Shown here: positions 10,401 through 18,151 of the stretch, one piece after another
Numbering within the stretch: position 1 is the first letter of the stretch
Layout: each line of letters starts with the position of its first letter
NCBI RefSeq assembly: GCF_020709055.1
Contig: NZ_JAJFCK010000001.1
Location: forward strand, 62,001 to 126,000
Length of the DNA stretch: 64,000 bases
Direction of reading: 5' to 3'
Origin: Ruminococcus callidus
GTDB taxonomy: Bacteria > Bacillota > Clostridia > Oscillospirales > Ruminococcaceae
Notes under the pieces: model-generated
Seen by the model: the letters and a program-made list of their open reading frames with translations, nothing else
What the model was told of the DNA's origin: nothing
Databases searched by the model: none
Made by a program: the position numbers and the translations under genes

Positions 10401-10763
10401 CACAAATGCAGTCTGCTGACATTGCTTTTTCAAAATGGTTAGCTTATTTTCCCGAGTAGCAACCTGCTGAATTGCCTGATACAGAAGTGCAGTTCGTGTG
10501 AGATCATCTGCATTTTCCTTGCCATCCGGCGTGCTTCCGTAACGCTGGAAAATAGCACGTGCTAGAGATTTAAAGCTGTGTGTTTCCAAACGATTAAATT
10601 GCTTTGCACCCAGAATGTGATAGAGTTTTTTGTCAAACTCGTAAGAGAATTGCTCCGGAACCAATGTCAGGATTTCCTCTTCTTCCTGCACTTTACGCTG
10701 AATTTTGCGAATCAATGCTGTAGATTTTCCGCATCCGGCGCCACCGAGAATAAACTTTATCAT
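7407..10763 (-). CDS. addB: ATP-dependent helicase/deoxyribonuclease subunit B
   Basis: Second subunit of AddAB, with an inactive helicase-like body used in Chi recognition and a C-terminal nuclease. The 1118-residue protein opens with the P-loop GGAGCGKST. The nuclease signature DYKSD lies in the C-terminal third. Cysteines in YQLCPFQYF and the terminal CTYCSYAAIC fit the four ligands of the AddB 4Fe-4S cluster. AGGTGG precedes the ATG. A terminator sits 20 bases upstream and leaves no room for a promoter, so expression needs readthrough from the Lrp gene or a promoter inside it. Confidence 0.96.
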   Translation of the reverse strand: MIKFILGGAGCGKSTALIRKIQRKVQEEEEILTLVPEQFSYEFDKKLYHILGAKQFNRLETHSFKSLARAIFQRYGSTPDGKENADDLTRTALLYQAIQQVATRENKLTILKKQCQQTAFVDEVSMLLSQFRRSGITPAFLYESCGTLNGRLLEKTMDLFHIYQAYDCLLEAHHLKDVETELTEAAAIANGQDAFLGKTLFLDEFESFTEDEYELLQVLFALCKDVVIALRTDEKEQKPFSLFETVNETRYRLSRMASELHIPVDTLYCNTAYRFHTPDLAWLSHHVFRSTAAFCDKSEQIHILEASTPNEEAEFVCATIRRLLAQDQALRCRDIAVLTNQFSDYQSVLETAMLRYEIPYHMDEKQSILHAPLMIYLHTLSSLMQKKHPSTELLMRLGKTGMTVCTLSEISILENYCYAWQIDGATWEKPFTGGDAEVAEKLRQKLWTPFEELKKCCKGAKEGAAYCRIFYDFCIAQGVEERLTEQLSHIVEESQRMQAQEDWNHVWNSWIDILDHMEQLYADVPMELSEFCTIFLALTKHIQRVVPPRTLDAVMISQGSTARLNAPKIVFLLGVCEGTFPAAASGNGIFSEKDFLKMEKVKIPVAKPKEAQMADARLAAYKLLSAASHTLYLTYPLVDITQQKCYPASVLLQIQRMFPRAEALKQQCIAFCGSYYATTLHAAYYRYVQDYSEYGSDTASIEAVLMRDPFYQKRLLHLENLVQNGQGNPEDPLFQVKNPDLMQRYLGNSIQLSASALNRYQLCPFQYFCQDILHLFRRQKVQMAGAGSGSMIHYCLEQILKQYDRDAFLALTPEKLLSSTVQYAEKFWENEMGGDFSKSFREQAVYSHVVSGMQELMRHLQEEFSHSKFYPRYLELPISPSSKDFPPVDLRTRDGQKICLTGSVDRVDVCQEADQLWVRVVDYKSDAKQFSIGNLLYGLDLQMLIYLFTITSPQTLLSAAKPAGVLYMPSGSAQSGLVRGENGSVQEYFEKTYRMNGVLLKDANLISLMEPDGNGIYIPAQLDANHQLIEKSGTFVTWEQMKHLREYVFQQMIHMAEQIYHGEIDANPLRLKEKSGCTYCSYAAICGNASQTHGRCLEGRMSDREKQMLALLEKGEDA

Positions 10764-10782
10764 ATTACACCACCTATGTTAT

Positions 10783-10828
10783 GAAAAAAGCCGCAGCAAA
10801 TAGACGAAATGTACTATTCCACTGCGGC
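10783..10828 (-). terminator. Rho-independent terminator downstream of the Lrp/AsnC gene
   Basis: The minus strand forms GCCGCAG/CTGCGGC extended by AATAG/CTATT, followed by TTTTTT. It separates the Lrp gene from addB, whose start is only 20 bases further on. Confidence 0.8.
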
Positions 10829-10855
10829 AAAATAAAAATTCAAGACAAAACGATT

Positions 10856-11305
10856 TTATAGATTGGTATTCGGTTCAACAATGATCTCTCGATGCGGAAC
10901 CGGCGTAGAGAACACAATCTGCGTTGAAGTATTTCCAAATCTCTGAATCTTCCCAATAAAAGTATCCAATTCCTGTGTGGACGGAAAAGCCACTTTGATC
11001 AGCATAGAATAGACACCAGTAACGCAATTGCATTCCAGCACATTCGGACAGCTGTTGATAAATGGATAAAACTCCGATTTCTGATCCGCCGAGAGCTCCA
11101 AGTTTATGAACGCTGTGATGTGATATCCTAATTTCTGACGGTCAATAATTGTATTATATCCCAAAATAATTCCCTGTTTTTCCAGTTTATCGATTCGAGA
11201 AGAAACTGCCGGTGCAGAGAGGAACACCTTGGAAGCCAGCAATTTCAGCGGCGCTCTTGCATTTTCCTGCAGCAGTGTAATGAGCATGGCGTCAATTTTA
11301 TCCAT
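10856..11305 (-). CDS. Lrp/AsnC-family transcriptional regulator
   Basis: DNA-binding regulator of the leucine-responsive/feast-famine family; ligand and targets are not evident. The 149 residues match the family length. An N-terminal winged helix-turn-helix (about residues 1-55, with DAMLITLLQENAR and SAPAVSSRIDKLEKQGII) is followed by a RAM ligand-binding domain (about 60-140, with YNTIIDRQKLGYHITAFI). It is transcribed alone: an extended -10 promoter lies about 110 bases upstream and a strong terminator follows. A short palindrome in its leader could be an autoregulatory site. The ribosome binding site is weak and distant (AAAGGAT). Confidence 0.9.
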   Translation of the reverse strand: MDKIDAMLITLLQENARAPLKLLASKVFLSAPAVSSRIDKLEKQGIILGYNTIIDRQKLGYHITAFINLELSADQKSEFYPFINSCPNVLECNCVTGVYSMLIKVAFPSTQELDTFIGKIQRFGNTSTQIVFSTPVPHREIIVEPNTNL

Positions 11306-11359
11306 GAACGTACTTCATCCTTTCCCATGGCGGCCGAATACATTTATTTCAAAAGTAAA

Positions 11360-11372
11360 ACGATAAAATCGT
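11360..11372. promoter_or_regulatory. Palindrome ACGATAAAATCGT in the Lrp-gene leader
   Basis: A 13-base inverted repeat (ACGAT-AAA-ATCGT) lies between the candidate promoter and the start of the Lrp/AsnC gene. An AT-rich palindrome in this place could be an operator for autoregulation. That is inference from position only. Confidence 0.35.
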
Positions 11373-11412
11373 AATTGGACAGTATCTTGAAATGGCCTCT
11401 TTCATTTCTTTT

Positions 11413-11441
11413 AGTATAGCAAAAAAATGTGGACGTACATT
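11413..11441 (-). promoter_or_regulatory. Extended -10 promoter of the Lrp/AsnC gene
   Basis: The minus strand shows TGC-TATACT (-10 at 11413-11418), an extended -10 element. The -35 region 17 bases upstream is a poor match. It gives a leader of about 100 nt. Confidence 0.5.
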
Positions 11442-11478
11442 TTCTTTTTTATAAAATCTTTTTCAAAACTTAATTTTA

Positions 11479-11931
11479 TTATTTTTTTACGCCTTCAATT
11501 CTGCTTTTTGTTTGTTTTACTTCCTGCAAACCATTCTGCAAATAGGTTTCCACATCAGTCAGCAAATGATCGACATACTTTTCTGCTGCGCTCTTGATCT
11601 CCTTTGAGCCATTCTGCGCCTTGCTCAGCATATCCAGCGCCCGTTGTTTTGCCTCCTGCAAAATTGCCTGTTCGGAAAGCATCCGCTTTGCACGGGCTTC
11701 CGCCTCCTGTACAATTGCCTCTGCCTTGCTTCTTGCCTCATTAATGATTCGGTCACAATCTGAATCGATTAGCTTCGCACGTTTGATTTCTGCCGGAATG
11801 TTCAGATGTGCTTCGTTCAAAAGTTCCCGCATCCGATCCGCATCGATCACAGCTTTATGAGGTGCAAACGGGATCGGCCGTGAACGTTCTAACAGATCAT
11901 CCATATCACTCAAAATTTCTTCAATTGTCAT
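11479..11931 (-). CDS. Coiled-coil protein (ATPase-subunit-like / DivIVA-like), function unknown
   Basis: A 150-residue soluble, charged, mostly helical protein. After an N-terminal segment (MTIEEILSDMDDLLERS) it shows a long Ala/Glu/Lys-rich heptad pattern (INEARSKAEAIVQEAEARAK) from about residue 55 to 125, resembling ATP synthase b-subunit or DivIVA-type coiled coils. There is no catalytic motif. Genes of this kind often follow coaD in Clostridia, and here its ATG overlaps the coaD stop, so it belongs to the rsmD-coaD unit. A role in envelope or division scaffolding is possible but not shown by the sequence. Confidence 0.7.
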   Translation of the reverse strand: MTIEEILSDMDDLLERSRPIPFAPHKAVIDADRMRELLNEAHLNIPAEIKRAKLIDSDCDRIINEARSKAEAIVQEAEARAKRMLSEQAILQEAKQRALDMLSKAQNGSKEIKSAAEKYVDHLLTDVETYLQNGLQEVKQTKSRIEGVKK

Positions 11932-12425
11932 GAGAGCCTCTCCTTTACCAATCGTTTTTCAATCAATTCTAAAATCTCAGGGGGAACAAAGTGGCTGATA
12001 TCACCGCCAAATGTTGCAATCTGCTTGACTACGCTGGAACTTAGATACATATTTTCCGCAGTAGTCGTCAAAAAGACCGTCTCTGCGCCTGCGTACAGCT
12101 TTCGATTTGCCAGTGCCATCTGAAATTCGTACTCAAAATCACTTACCGCCCGAAGTCCTTTTACAATGGCAATTGCACCGGCATCTTTCACATAATCTGC
12201 CAAAAGTCCGTCTGAAATATCTACCTGCACATTAGAAAGATGCTTTGTCACACAAAGAATCATGTCTTTCCGTTCCTGCGGCGTAAAGCTTTCGTTTGTT
12301 TTCATAATGTTCTTTGAAACCAGAACGATAACACGGTCAAAGAGCTTCGAGGCTCTTGTGATGATGTCCAGATGCCCGATGGTAACCGGATCAAAACTTC
12401 CGGGACACACAGCAATTCGCTCCAT
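11928..12425 (-). CDS. coaD: Phosphopantetheine adenylyltransferase
   Basis: Makes dephospho-CoA from 4'-phosphopantetheine and ATP. The 165-residue product has the nucleotidyltransferase motif CPGSFDPVTIGH at the N-terminus and the C-terminal YLSSSVVKQIA, both diagnostic of CoaD. The start at 12425 (MERIAVCPG) is preferred over an upstream in-frame start because AGAGGTG lies 6 bases before it and the family begins here. Its start overlaps the end of rsmD, the classic rsmD-coaD pair of Firmicutes. Confidence 0.96.
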   Translation of the reverse strand: MERIAVCPGSFDPVTIGHLDIITRASKLFDRVIVLVSKNIMKTNESFTPQERKDMILCVTKHLSNVQVDISDGLLADYVKDAGAIAIVKGLRAVSDFEYEFQMALANRKLYAGAETVFLTTTAENMYLSSSVVKQIATFGGDISHFVPPEILELIEKRLVKERLS

Positions 12426-12427
12426 GA

Positions 12428-12976
12428 TTACACCTCTTCCCTTTTGCACAGATACGTGGTAATTGTGATTGTGCTATATTTCCGCTGCTTGGTCAAGCAA
12501 AGCATGCCCACGTTTTCTGGAAGCTCTAATCCCGTCTCATGCTCACAGATGACAATTCCGTCCGGATGCATTTTGCTTTCCAGCAACGGCAAAACCTGCA
12601 TGAGGATTCCCTTGCGATACGGCGGATCCAGAAAGGCAATATCAAACTGTGCTGCCGTAGATTGTAGAAAAGAAAGCGCATCCATCTGGTGAAGCGAAGC
12701 GTCGGAAAGAAATTGCAGCGATTCCAGATTTTCTCGCGTGACACGAAGAGAATTTGCTGCACGATCTACAAAAACAGCATGATTCGCCCCACGGCTCAGC
12801 GCTTCAATTCCCATCTGACCGCTGCCGGAAAAAAGATCAAGCACTTCTGCACCGGGCAAATCAAATTGAATGGAGGAAAAAACAGCTTCTTTTACCTTGT
12901 CTGTCGTCGGCCGTACTTCCATTCCCTCTAGGGTTTTTAGTTTTCGTCCTTTGGCACTTCCGGCAATGACACGCAT
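12428..12976 (-). CDS. rsmD: 16S rRNA (guanine966-N2)-methyltransferase
   Basis: Methylates G966 of 16S rRNA. The 182 residues begin with the family signature MRVIAGSAKGR and RPTTDKVKEA, continue with the SAM site LDLFSGSGQMGIEALSRGA and end catalysis at LDPPYRKG (DPPY motif). AAAGGAAG lies upstream. The stop overlaps the coaD start; uvrC lies 35 bases upstream on the same strand. Confidence 0.95.
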   Translation of the reverse strand: MRVIAGSAKGRKLKTLEGMEVRPTTDKVKEAVFSSIQFDLPGAEVLDLFSGSGQMGIEALSRGANHAVFVDRAANSLRVTRENLESLQFLSDASLHQMDALSFLQSTAAQFDIAFLDPPYRKGILMQVLPLLESKMHPDGIVICEHETGLELPENVGMLCLTKQRKYSTITITTYLCKREEV

Positions 12977-13011
12977 ATCTGTTTCTTCCTTTCTGATATT
13001 TGAAATATTTT

Positions 13012-14853
13012 CTATGCTTTTGAGGAAGCACTTATCTCCTGAACAACAGCATAGAGTTCCTGTGCAATCTTCAAATTTACACCTGCAACCTTTGCCAATT
13101 CTTCTGGTGCAGCTTTCTGCATTTGCAGAATGGTCTTATAATGGAGCAGCAGCTTCTGTGCCTTCTTCTCTCCGATTCCACGCACTTTTGTCAATGCCAG
13201 CTGATAGGAGGATTTCGCATGCAGATTGTGCATATACGCCACAGAAAATCGGTGCACCTCATCCTGAATTCTCGTCAGCAAGTGAAATGCAGCACAGTTT
13301 GAGGAGAGCGAAATTTCACCGCCCACACTGGAAATTGCACGAGTCCGATGCTTTTGATCTTTTACCATTCCAAACACCGGAATCGGCAGACCAAACTGCT
13401 GTACCACCGGAAGAATCGTGTTCACATGCCCTTGTCCGCCGTCCAGCAAAATCAAATCCGGCAGTCTTGCAAAGCCCTCATCATCTTGTGCACGATAGTG
13501 CTCCAAACGGCGGGTAATCGCCTCACGCATACAGGCGTAGTCATCCTGCGTCACATGCTCTTTCATCCGAAACCGCTTATAGGCTCGCTTGAGCGGACGC
13601 CCATTTTCAAACACAACCATTCCGCACACCATAGAAGTCGACGAAAGGTTGGAAATGTCATAGGCTTCCAAGTATTGCGGCGGTTTTGAGAGTCCCAGCG
13701 CTGTTCCCAGTTCCTCCAGCGCCTGCACTTCCTTTGCAGTCCGGTTGAACCGGATGGCAAGTTCTTCGCTGGCATTGTTTCTGGACAACTGTACAAACTG
13801 GCAGAGTATTCCCCGCTGCGGCACTGTGAGAGACACCTTTTTCCCAACAAAATCAGAAAAAAGCTTTTCATACGCCTCCTGTGATGGAATGGAAAATTCC
13901 AAGACAATGCTTTTGGGGATATCCGTTCTTCGATGCTCATAATACTGCATCAAAAAAGACTCTATTAGTTCTTCCCGTGACACCGTTTCCCGAAAGAAAA
14001 ACGGTTCCTTGTCAAACAATCTCCGCCCACGATACCGGAGAACGGAAACACACTGCATCCCGCTGTTCTCCGCCATGGCGATCACATCGGCCTCCTGCAA
14101 TGCAGCATCCAGAATCTTCTGAGTTTCCCCTGCTTTTGAAATTGCTGAGATACGGTCTCGCAGCATCGCTGCACGTTCAAAGTCCAATGCTTCCGCAGCT
14201 TTTTCCATTTCCTCCTGCATTCGCTTTACAGAATCTGCGCTTCCCATCTGAATATAGGACTTCGCCTGACGAATGATTTCCGCATAGCTTTCCTGCGAAA
14301 TATTCCCACGGCAAACACCCATGCATTGCTGGATGTGATAATTCAGACAAGGACGACCTTTTCGGAAGTCCTGTGGAAAGCGGCGGTTACAAGTTGGCAG
14401 GCGAAATACACGGTTTGTCTCCTGTGCCGTTTCCTGTGTGACAAAGCCGCTCATATACGGACCAAGATAATCGCCGTCTTTCTGCTTATTTTTCTCCGCA
14501 GTCAACCGTGGATACGCTTCGTGGGAAAAACACAAGTAGCTATACCCTTTATCATCTTTCAGCAGAATGTTATACTTGGGCTGATGCTGCTTAATCAAAC
14601 TGCACTCCAGAACCAATGCCTCATATTCTGAATCGGTAACAATGAAATCGTAATCGTATACGTGCTCAACCATACTCGCCACTTTTGGTGTATGATCCGC
14701 AGATTCTCGAAAATAACTTGTCACTCGATTTTTCAGATTCTTGGCTTTCCCAATGTAGATGATCTCTGACCGCTGATTTTTCATCAAATAAACGCCCGGA
14801 GCCGTTGTCAATTTTGTGGTTTTTTCCCGTAAAACAGGTAAACGAAAATTCAT
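13012..14853 (-). CDS. uvrC: Excinuclease ABC subunit C
   Basis: Dual-incision nuclease of nucleotide excision repair. The 613-residue protein has the N-terminal GIY-YIG nuclease (PGVYLMKN, IIYIGKAKNLKNRV; residues about 17-95), a UVR domain that contacts UvrB (EALDFERAAMLRDRI, about 210-230), the RNase H-like UvrC domain (ISNLSSTSMVCGMVVF) and C-terminal helix-hairpin-helices (VRGIGEKKAQKLL). GGAGGCG precedes the ATG. It follows purD by 40 bases with no terminator between, so purine-operon transcripts may read into it. Confidence 0.96.
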   Translation of the reverse strand: MNFRLPVLREKTTKLTTAPGVYLMKNQRSEIIYIGKAKNLKNRVTSYFRESADHTPKVASMVEHVYDYDFIVTDSEYEALVLECSLIKQHQPKYNILLKDDKGYSYLCFSHEAYPRLTAEKNKQKDGDYLGPYMSGFVTQETAQETNRVFRLPTCNRRFPQDFRKGRPCLNYHIQQCMGVCRGNISQESYAEIIRQAKSYIQMGSADSVKRMQEEMEKAAEALDFERAAMLRDRISAISKAGETQKILDAALQEADVIAMAENSGMQCVSVLRYRGRRLFDKEPFFFRETVSREELIESFLMQYYEHRRTDIPKSIVLEFSIPSQEAYEKLFSDFVGKKVSLTVPQRGILCQFVQLSRNNASEELAIRFNRTAKEVQALEELGTALGLSKPPQYLEAYDISNLSSTSMVCGMVVFENGRPLKRAYKRFRMKEHVTQDDYACMREAITRRLEHYRAQDDEGFARLPDLILLDGGQGHVNTILPVVQQFGLPIPVFGMVKDQKHRTRAISSVGGEISLSSNCAAFHLLTRIQDEVHRFSVAYMHNLHAKSSYQLALTKVRGIGEKKAQKLLLHYKTILQMQKAAPEELAKVAGVNLKIAQELYAVVQEISASSKA

Positions 14854-14893
14854 ACAACGCCTCCGAGTGCTTTTCTTTTATTGCATTTCCAAA

Positions 14894-16180
14894 TTATAAT
14901 TCCGGCAGTGCTTTTAGTGCACGCTGACCAATATCCTTTCGATAATGTGCATTCTGAAATGTGATTTTTTCCACGCCAGCATATGCCGTTTTCAGTGCAT
15001 TCCGCAAGGAATCTGCGGTTGCAGTAACGCCCAGCACACGGCCACCAGAAGTCAGGATTTTTCCATCTCCTAGTTTTGTTCCGGCGTGGTAAACGAAGCA
15101 GCCTTCGATCTGTCCATTTTCATCCAAACCGGAGATTGGCAGACCAGTGGTGTACTTCTTGGGATAGCCGCCGCTTGCCATAACAACGCATGCAGCGCTC
15201 TCGTCCTTCCACTGGATTTCCAGCTGATCTAGCTTTTCTTCCCAGATTGCCTGCATGATCTCCACCAAATCTGTTTTCAGAAGCGGCAGAACTACCTGCG
15301 TTTCCGGATCGCCAAACCGACAATTATACTCAATTACCTTCGGCCCCTTGGGTGTCAGCATCAAGCCAAAATACAGACAGCCCTGAAACGGTCTGCCCTC
15401 CTTCTGCATGGCATGAATCGTCGGCAGGAAAATTGTTTCCATACATTCCCTGGCAATTTCCGGCGTATAGTACGGATTCGGTGCAACCGTTCCCATACCG
15501 CCAGTATTCGGGCCCATATCTCCGTCCAGCGCACGCTTATGATCCATGGAGGATACCATCGGAACAACGGTTTTTCCATCCGTAAAGCTTAGAACAGAAA
15601 CCTCCGGACCTGTGAGAAATTCTTCGATGACAATCTGAGAACCGCTCTCTCCGAAAATTTTGTCCTCCATAATGGATGAAATGGCAGCGAAAGCTTCTTC
15701 CTCGTTCTGCGCAATGACAACGCCTTTTCCAAGTGCCAGACCATCAGCCTTGATGACAGTCGGATAGGTGTTCGCCTCTTTCAAAAATGCCTGCGCATCA
15801 GCCGGTGTGTGGAATACATGATACTCCGCAGTCGGAATATGGTACTTCTGCATCAAATCCTTGGAAAAGACCTTGCTTCCCTCCAGAATTGCTGCATTCT
15901 TCTTCGGGCCAAATGTATGGAACCCCTCTGCCTGCAATGCATCTACCATGCCCATTACCAGCGGATCATCCGGTGCAACAAAGACATAGTCTACTTCCAG
16001 TTTTTTTGCCAGCGCAACAATTCCATCAATATCAGTTGCCTTTACCGGAAAGCATTCCGCATACTTTGCAATTCCGCCATTTCCAGGAGCACAATACAGT
16101 GCGTCTACCTGCGGACTTTCCGCAAGCTTCATAATGATTGCATGTTCACGGCCGCCGCCGCCAACTACCAATATTTTCAT
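14894..16180 (-). CDS. purD: Phosphoribosylamine-glycine ligase (GAR synthetase)
   Basis: Step two of purine synthesis: joins glycine to phosphoribosylamine with ATP. The 428-residue ATP-grasp enzyme opens with KILVVGGGGREHAI; the ATP-grasp core includes VIKADGLALGKGVV and the metal-binding EYNCRFGDPETQ. The start at 16180 is supported by GGAGG 7 bases upstream; a longer in-frame start would run into the preceding gene. It is the last purine gene of the operon, 14 bases after the AICAR transformylase stop. Confidence 0.96.
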   Translation of the reverse strand: MKILVVGGGGREHAIIMKLAESPQVDALYCAPGNGGIAKYAECFPVKATDIDGIVALAKKLEVDYVFVAPDDPLVMGMVDALQAEGFHTFGPKKNAAILEGSKVFSKDLMQKYHIPTAEYHVFHTPADAQAFLKEANTYPTVIKADGLALGKGVVIAQNEEEAFAAISSIMEDKIFGESGSQIVIEEFLTGPEVSVLSFTDGKTVVPMVSSMDHKRALDGDMGPNTGGMGTVAPNPYYTPEIARECMETIFLPTIHAMQKEGRPFQGCLYFGLMLTPKGPKVIEYNCRFGDPETQVVLPLLKTDLVEIMQAIWEEKLDQLEIQWKDESAACVVMASGGYPKKYTTGLPISGLDENGQIEGCFVYHAGTKLGDGKILTSGGRVLGVTATADSLRNALKTAYAGVEKITFQNAHYRKDIGQRALKALPEL

Positions 16181-16194
16181 GATGCAACCTCCGA

Positions 16195-17376
16195 TCAATG
16201 GTGGAACAAACGAATTCCGGTAAATGCCATTGCAATGCCATACTTGTTGCAAGTTGCAATGACATGATCATCACGAATCGATCCGCCCGGCTCTGCAATA
16301 TACGCAACACCGCTCTTGTGTGCACGCTCAATGTTATCACCAAACGGGAAAAATGCATCCGATCCGAGGCAAACATCGGTGTTCTGTGCCAGCCATGCCT
16401 TCTGTTCTTCCTTGGTGAACACTTCCGGCTTCACCTTGAAGGTGTTTTCCCATACACCATCAGCAAGAACGTCCATGTATTCATCCGAAATGTACACATC
16501 AATGGCATTGTCACGATCCGGACGGCGAATCCCATCTACAAACTGAAGACCCATTACCTTGGGATGCTGCCGCAGCCACCAGATATCTGCCTTATTTCCG
16601 GCAAGACGGGTGCAGTGGATTCTAGACTGCTGTCCAGCGCCGATACCGATTGCCTGACCATCCTTGACATAGCAAACAGAGTTGGACTGGGTATACTTCA
16701 ATGTGATCAGAGAAATCACCAGATCACGCTGATAATCCTCCGGGATTTCCTGCTTCTCAGTGACAACATTCTGGAGCATATCCTTGTCAATTTTCAGGAA
16801 GTTATGACCCTGTTCAAATGTGATGCCGAACACCTGCTTCCGCTCCAATTCAGCCGGACGATAGGAAGCATCAATCTGAACGATATTGTAAGTGCCCTTT
16901 CTCTTGGACTTCAGAATTTCCAGTGCCTCAGGCTCATAGCCAGGCGCAATGATACCATCAGAAACCTCACGCTGAATCATCTTTGCGGTTGGCACATCGC
17001 AGACATCCGACAGCGCAATGAAATCGCCATAAGAGGACATGCGGTCTGCACCTCGTGCACGTGCATAAGCACATGCCAGCGGAGAAAGTTCTCCTAGATC
17101 ATCTACAAAGTAGATCTTCTTCAGCGTATCCGAAAGCGGTGTGCCAACTGCTGCACCAGCCGGAGATACGTGCTTAAACGAAGTTGCTGCACACATGCCA
17201 GTAGCTTCCTTCAGTTCAGAAACCAGCTGCCAGCCGTTCAGAGCATCCAGCAAATTGATATAGCCGGGCTTACCGTTCAGTACGGTAATTGGCAGACTAC
17301 TACCATCCTCCATGTAGATTCGGGAAGGCTTCTGGTTGGGGTTGCATCCATATTTCAACTGCATTTCATTGGACAT
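16195..17376 (-). CDS. Stand-alone AICAR transformylase (PurH C-terminal type)
   Basis: Formylates AICAR with 10-formyl-THF to give FAICAR, the penultimate step to IMP. The 393-residue protein corresponds to the transformylase half of PurH only: LKYGCNPNQKP start, SFKHVSPAGAAVG (catalytic KH in the family), GIGAGQQSRIHCTRLAG, GSDAFFPFGDNIE and EPGGSIRDD. The N-terminal IMP cyclohydrolase domain of bifunctional PurH (about 200 residues) is missing. The upstream neighbour, 12 bases away, is a PurO-type cyclohydrolase that supplies the missing step. AGGAGG lies upstream of the ATG. Confidence 0.93.
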   Translation of the reverse strand: MSNEMQLKYGCNPNQKPSRIYMEDGSSLPITVLNGKPGYINLLDALNGWQLVSELKEATGMCAATSFKHVSPAGAAVGTPLSDTLKKIYFVDDLGELSPLACAYARARGADRMSSYGDFIALSDVCDVPTAKMIQREVSDGIIAPGYEPEALEILKSKRKGTYNIVQIDASYRPAELERKQVFGITFEQGHNFLKIDKDMLQNVVTEKQEIPEDYQRDLVISLITLKYTQSNSVCYVKDGQAIGIGAGQQSRIHCTRLAGNKADIWWLRQHPKVMGLQFVDGIRRPDRDNAIDVYISDEYMDVLADGVWENTFKVKPEVFTKEEQKAWLAQNTDVCLGSDAFFPFGDNIERAHKSGVAYIAEPGGSIRDDHVIATCNKYGIAMAFTGIRLFHH

Positions 17377-17388
17377 AGGGGAACCTCC

Positions 17389-18102
17389 TCACTGGTTCTT
17401 ATTAATAAGACGTGTTTCAGCCTGATTTGTTTTCAAATCGATGTAGCGAACAAAGAGAGAAACCTTATTGTCCGCATTCAGGCTTTTCCAAAGCATAGTC
17501 GTAAATGTATCGATATCGCCGGAAATTTCCACCTTTTTCGGCTCCCCAGAAAAGCTGGGCAGCGGATTCCCGTCATTTTCGTAGGTGTGAATGAAATGAC
17601 CGATGCCGGGACGGGGATTGGAATAAGTGAAAGTGTATCTCTGGCACGAAGCAGGATCGCCATCTGCACTCTTCAAAATGGAAAGCGCATAAGAAAAGCC
17701 ATGATTTGTCTGGTCAATCAATCCGGAAATTCTCGGTGTGTAGTTCGGCGCATCAGGCTCAAACTCCCGTGTGCGCAGCGATTCCTCAAACGTCTTTCCT
17801 ACCTTCATCAAATCATAGATCGTATCGGTCTGATCGCCATTGGTAACAATTGTATAGTCGCCAAGCACACGAACCGGTGCGTAAATGATCAGGCTGGGAT
17901 CCACCATCTTAGACGGATCAAACGCCTGAGTACGGATTCCGTCACCATCTGTGACAAACACACGATTTCGGCTGTTTTCGCTTCGTCCCATAATAAAATA
18001 AGCGGAAACTGCATAACGTCCATCCGGAGAACAGCCGAGGACAATGCCTCTGCCCGGATAGGAATTTTGCTGCAGCTCCTGCTGCAAAGATACCATTTTC
18101 AT
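17389..18102 (-). CDS. purO: IMP cyclohydrolase, archaeal PurO type
   Basis: Closes FAICAR to IMP. The 237-residue protein shows motifs I recall from archaeal PurO: GRGIVLGCSPDGRYAVSAY, GRSENSRNR, VTNGDQTDTIYD and YTPRISGLI. PurO is an Ntn-hydrolase-fold enzyme unrelated to the PurH cyclohydrolase domain. The start at 18102 (MKMVSLQQEL) is set by AGGAGGAATTCT; in-frame codons further upstream run into the purN end. It sits between purN and the lone AICAR transformylase, which lacks a cyclohydrolase domain, so context and family agree. Confidence 0.9.
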   Translation of the reverse strand: MKMVSLQQELQQNSYPGRGIVLGCSPDGRYAVSAYFIMGRSENSRNRVFVTDGDGIRTQAFDPSKMVDPSLIIYAPVRVLGDYTIVTNGDQTDTIYDLMKVGKTFEESLRTREFEPDAPNYTPRISGLIDQTNHGFSYALSILKSADGDPASCQRYTFTYSNPRPGIGHFIHTYENDGNPLPSFSGEPKKVEISGDIDTFTTMLWKSLNADNKVSLFVRYIDLKTNQAETRLINKNQ

Positions 18103-18151
18103 AGAATTCCTCCTGCACGAACAAACCCTTTCATCTCCCATGCCAAACACT

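Noticed and set aside
16198..17097. A 299-codon plus-strand open frame
   Set aside because: Antisense to the AICAR transformylase gene, with no recognisable protein features.
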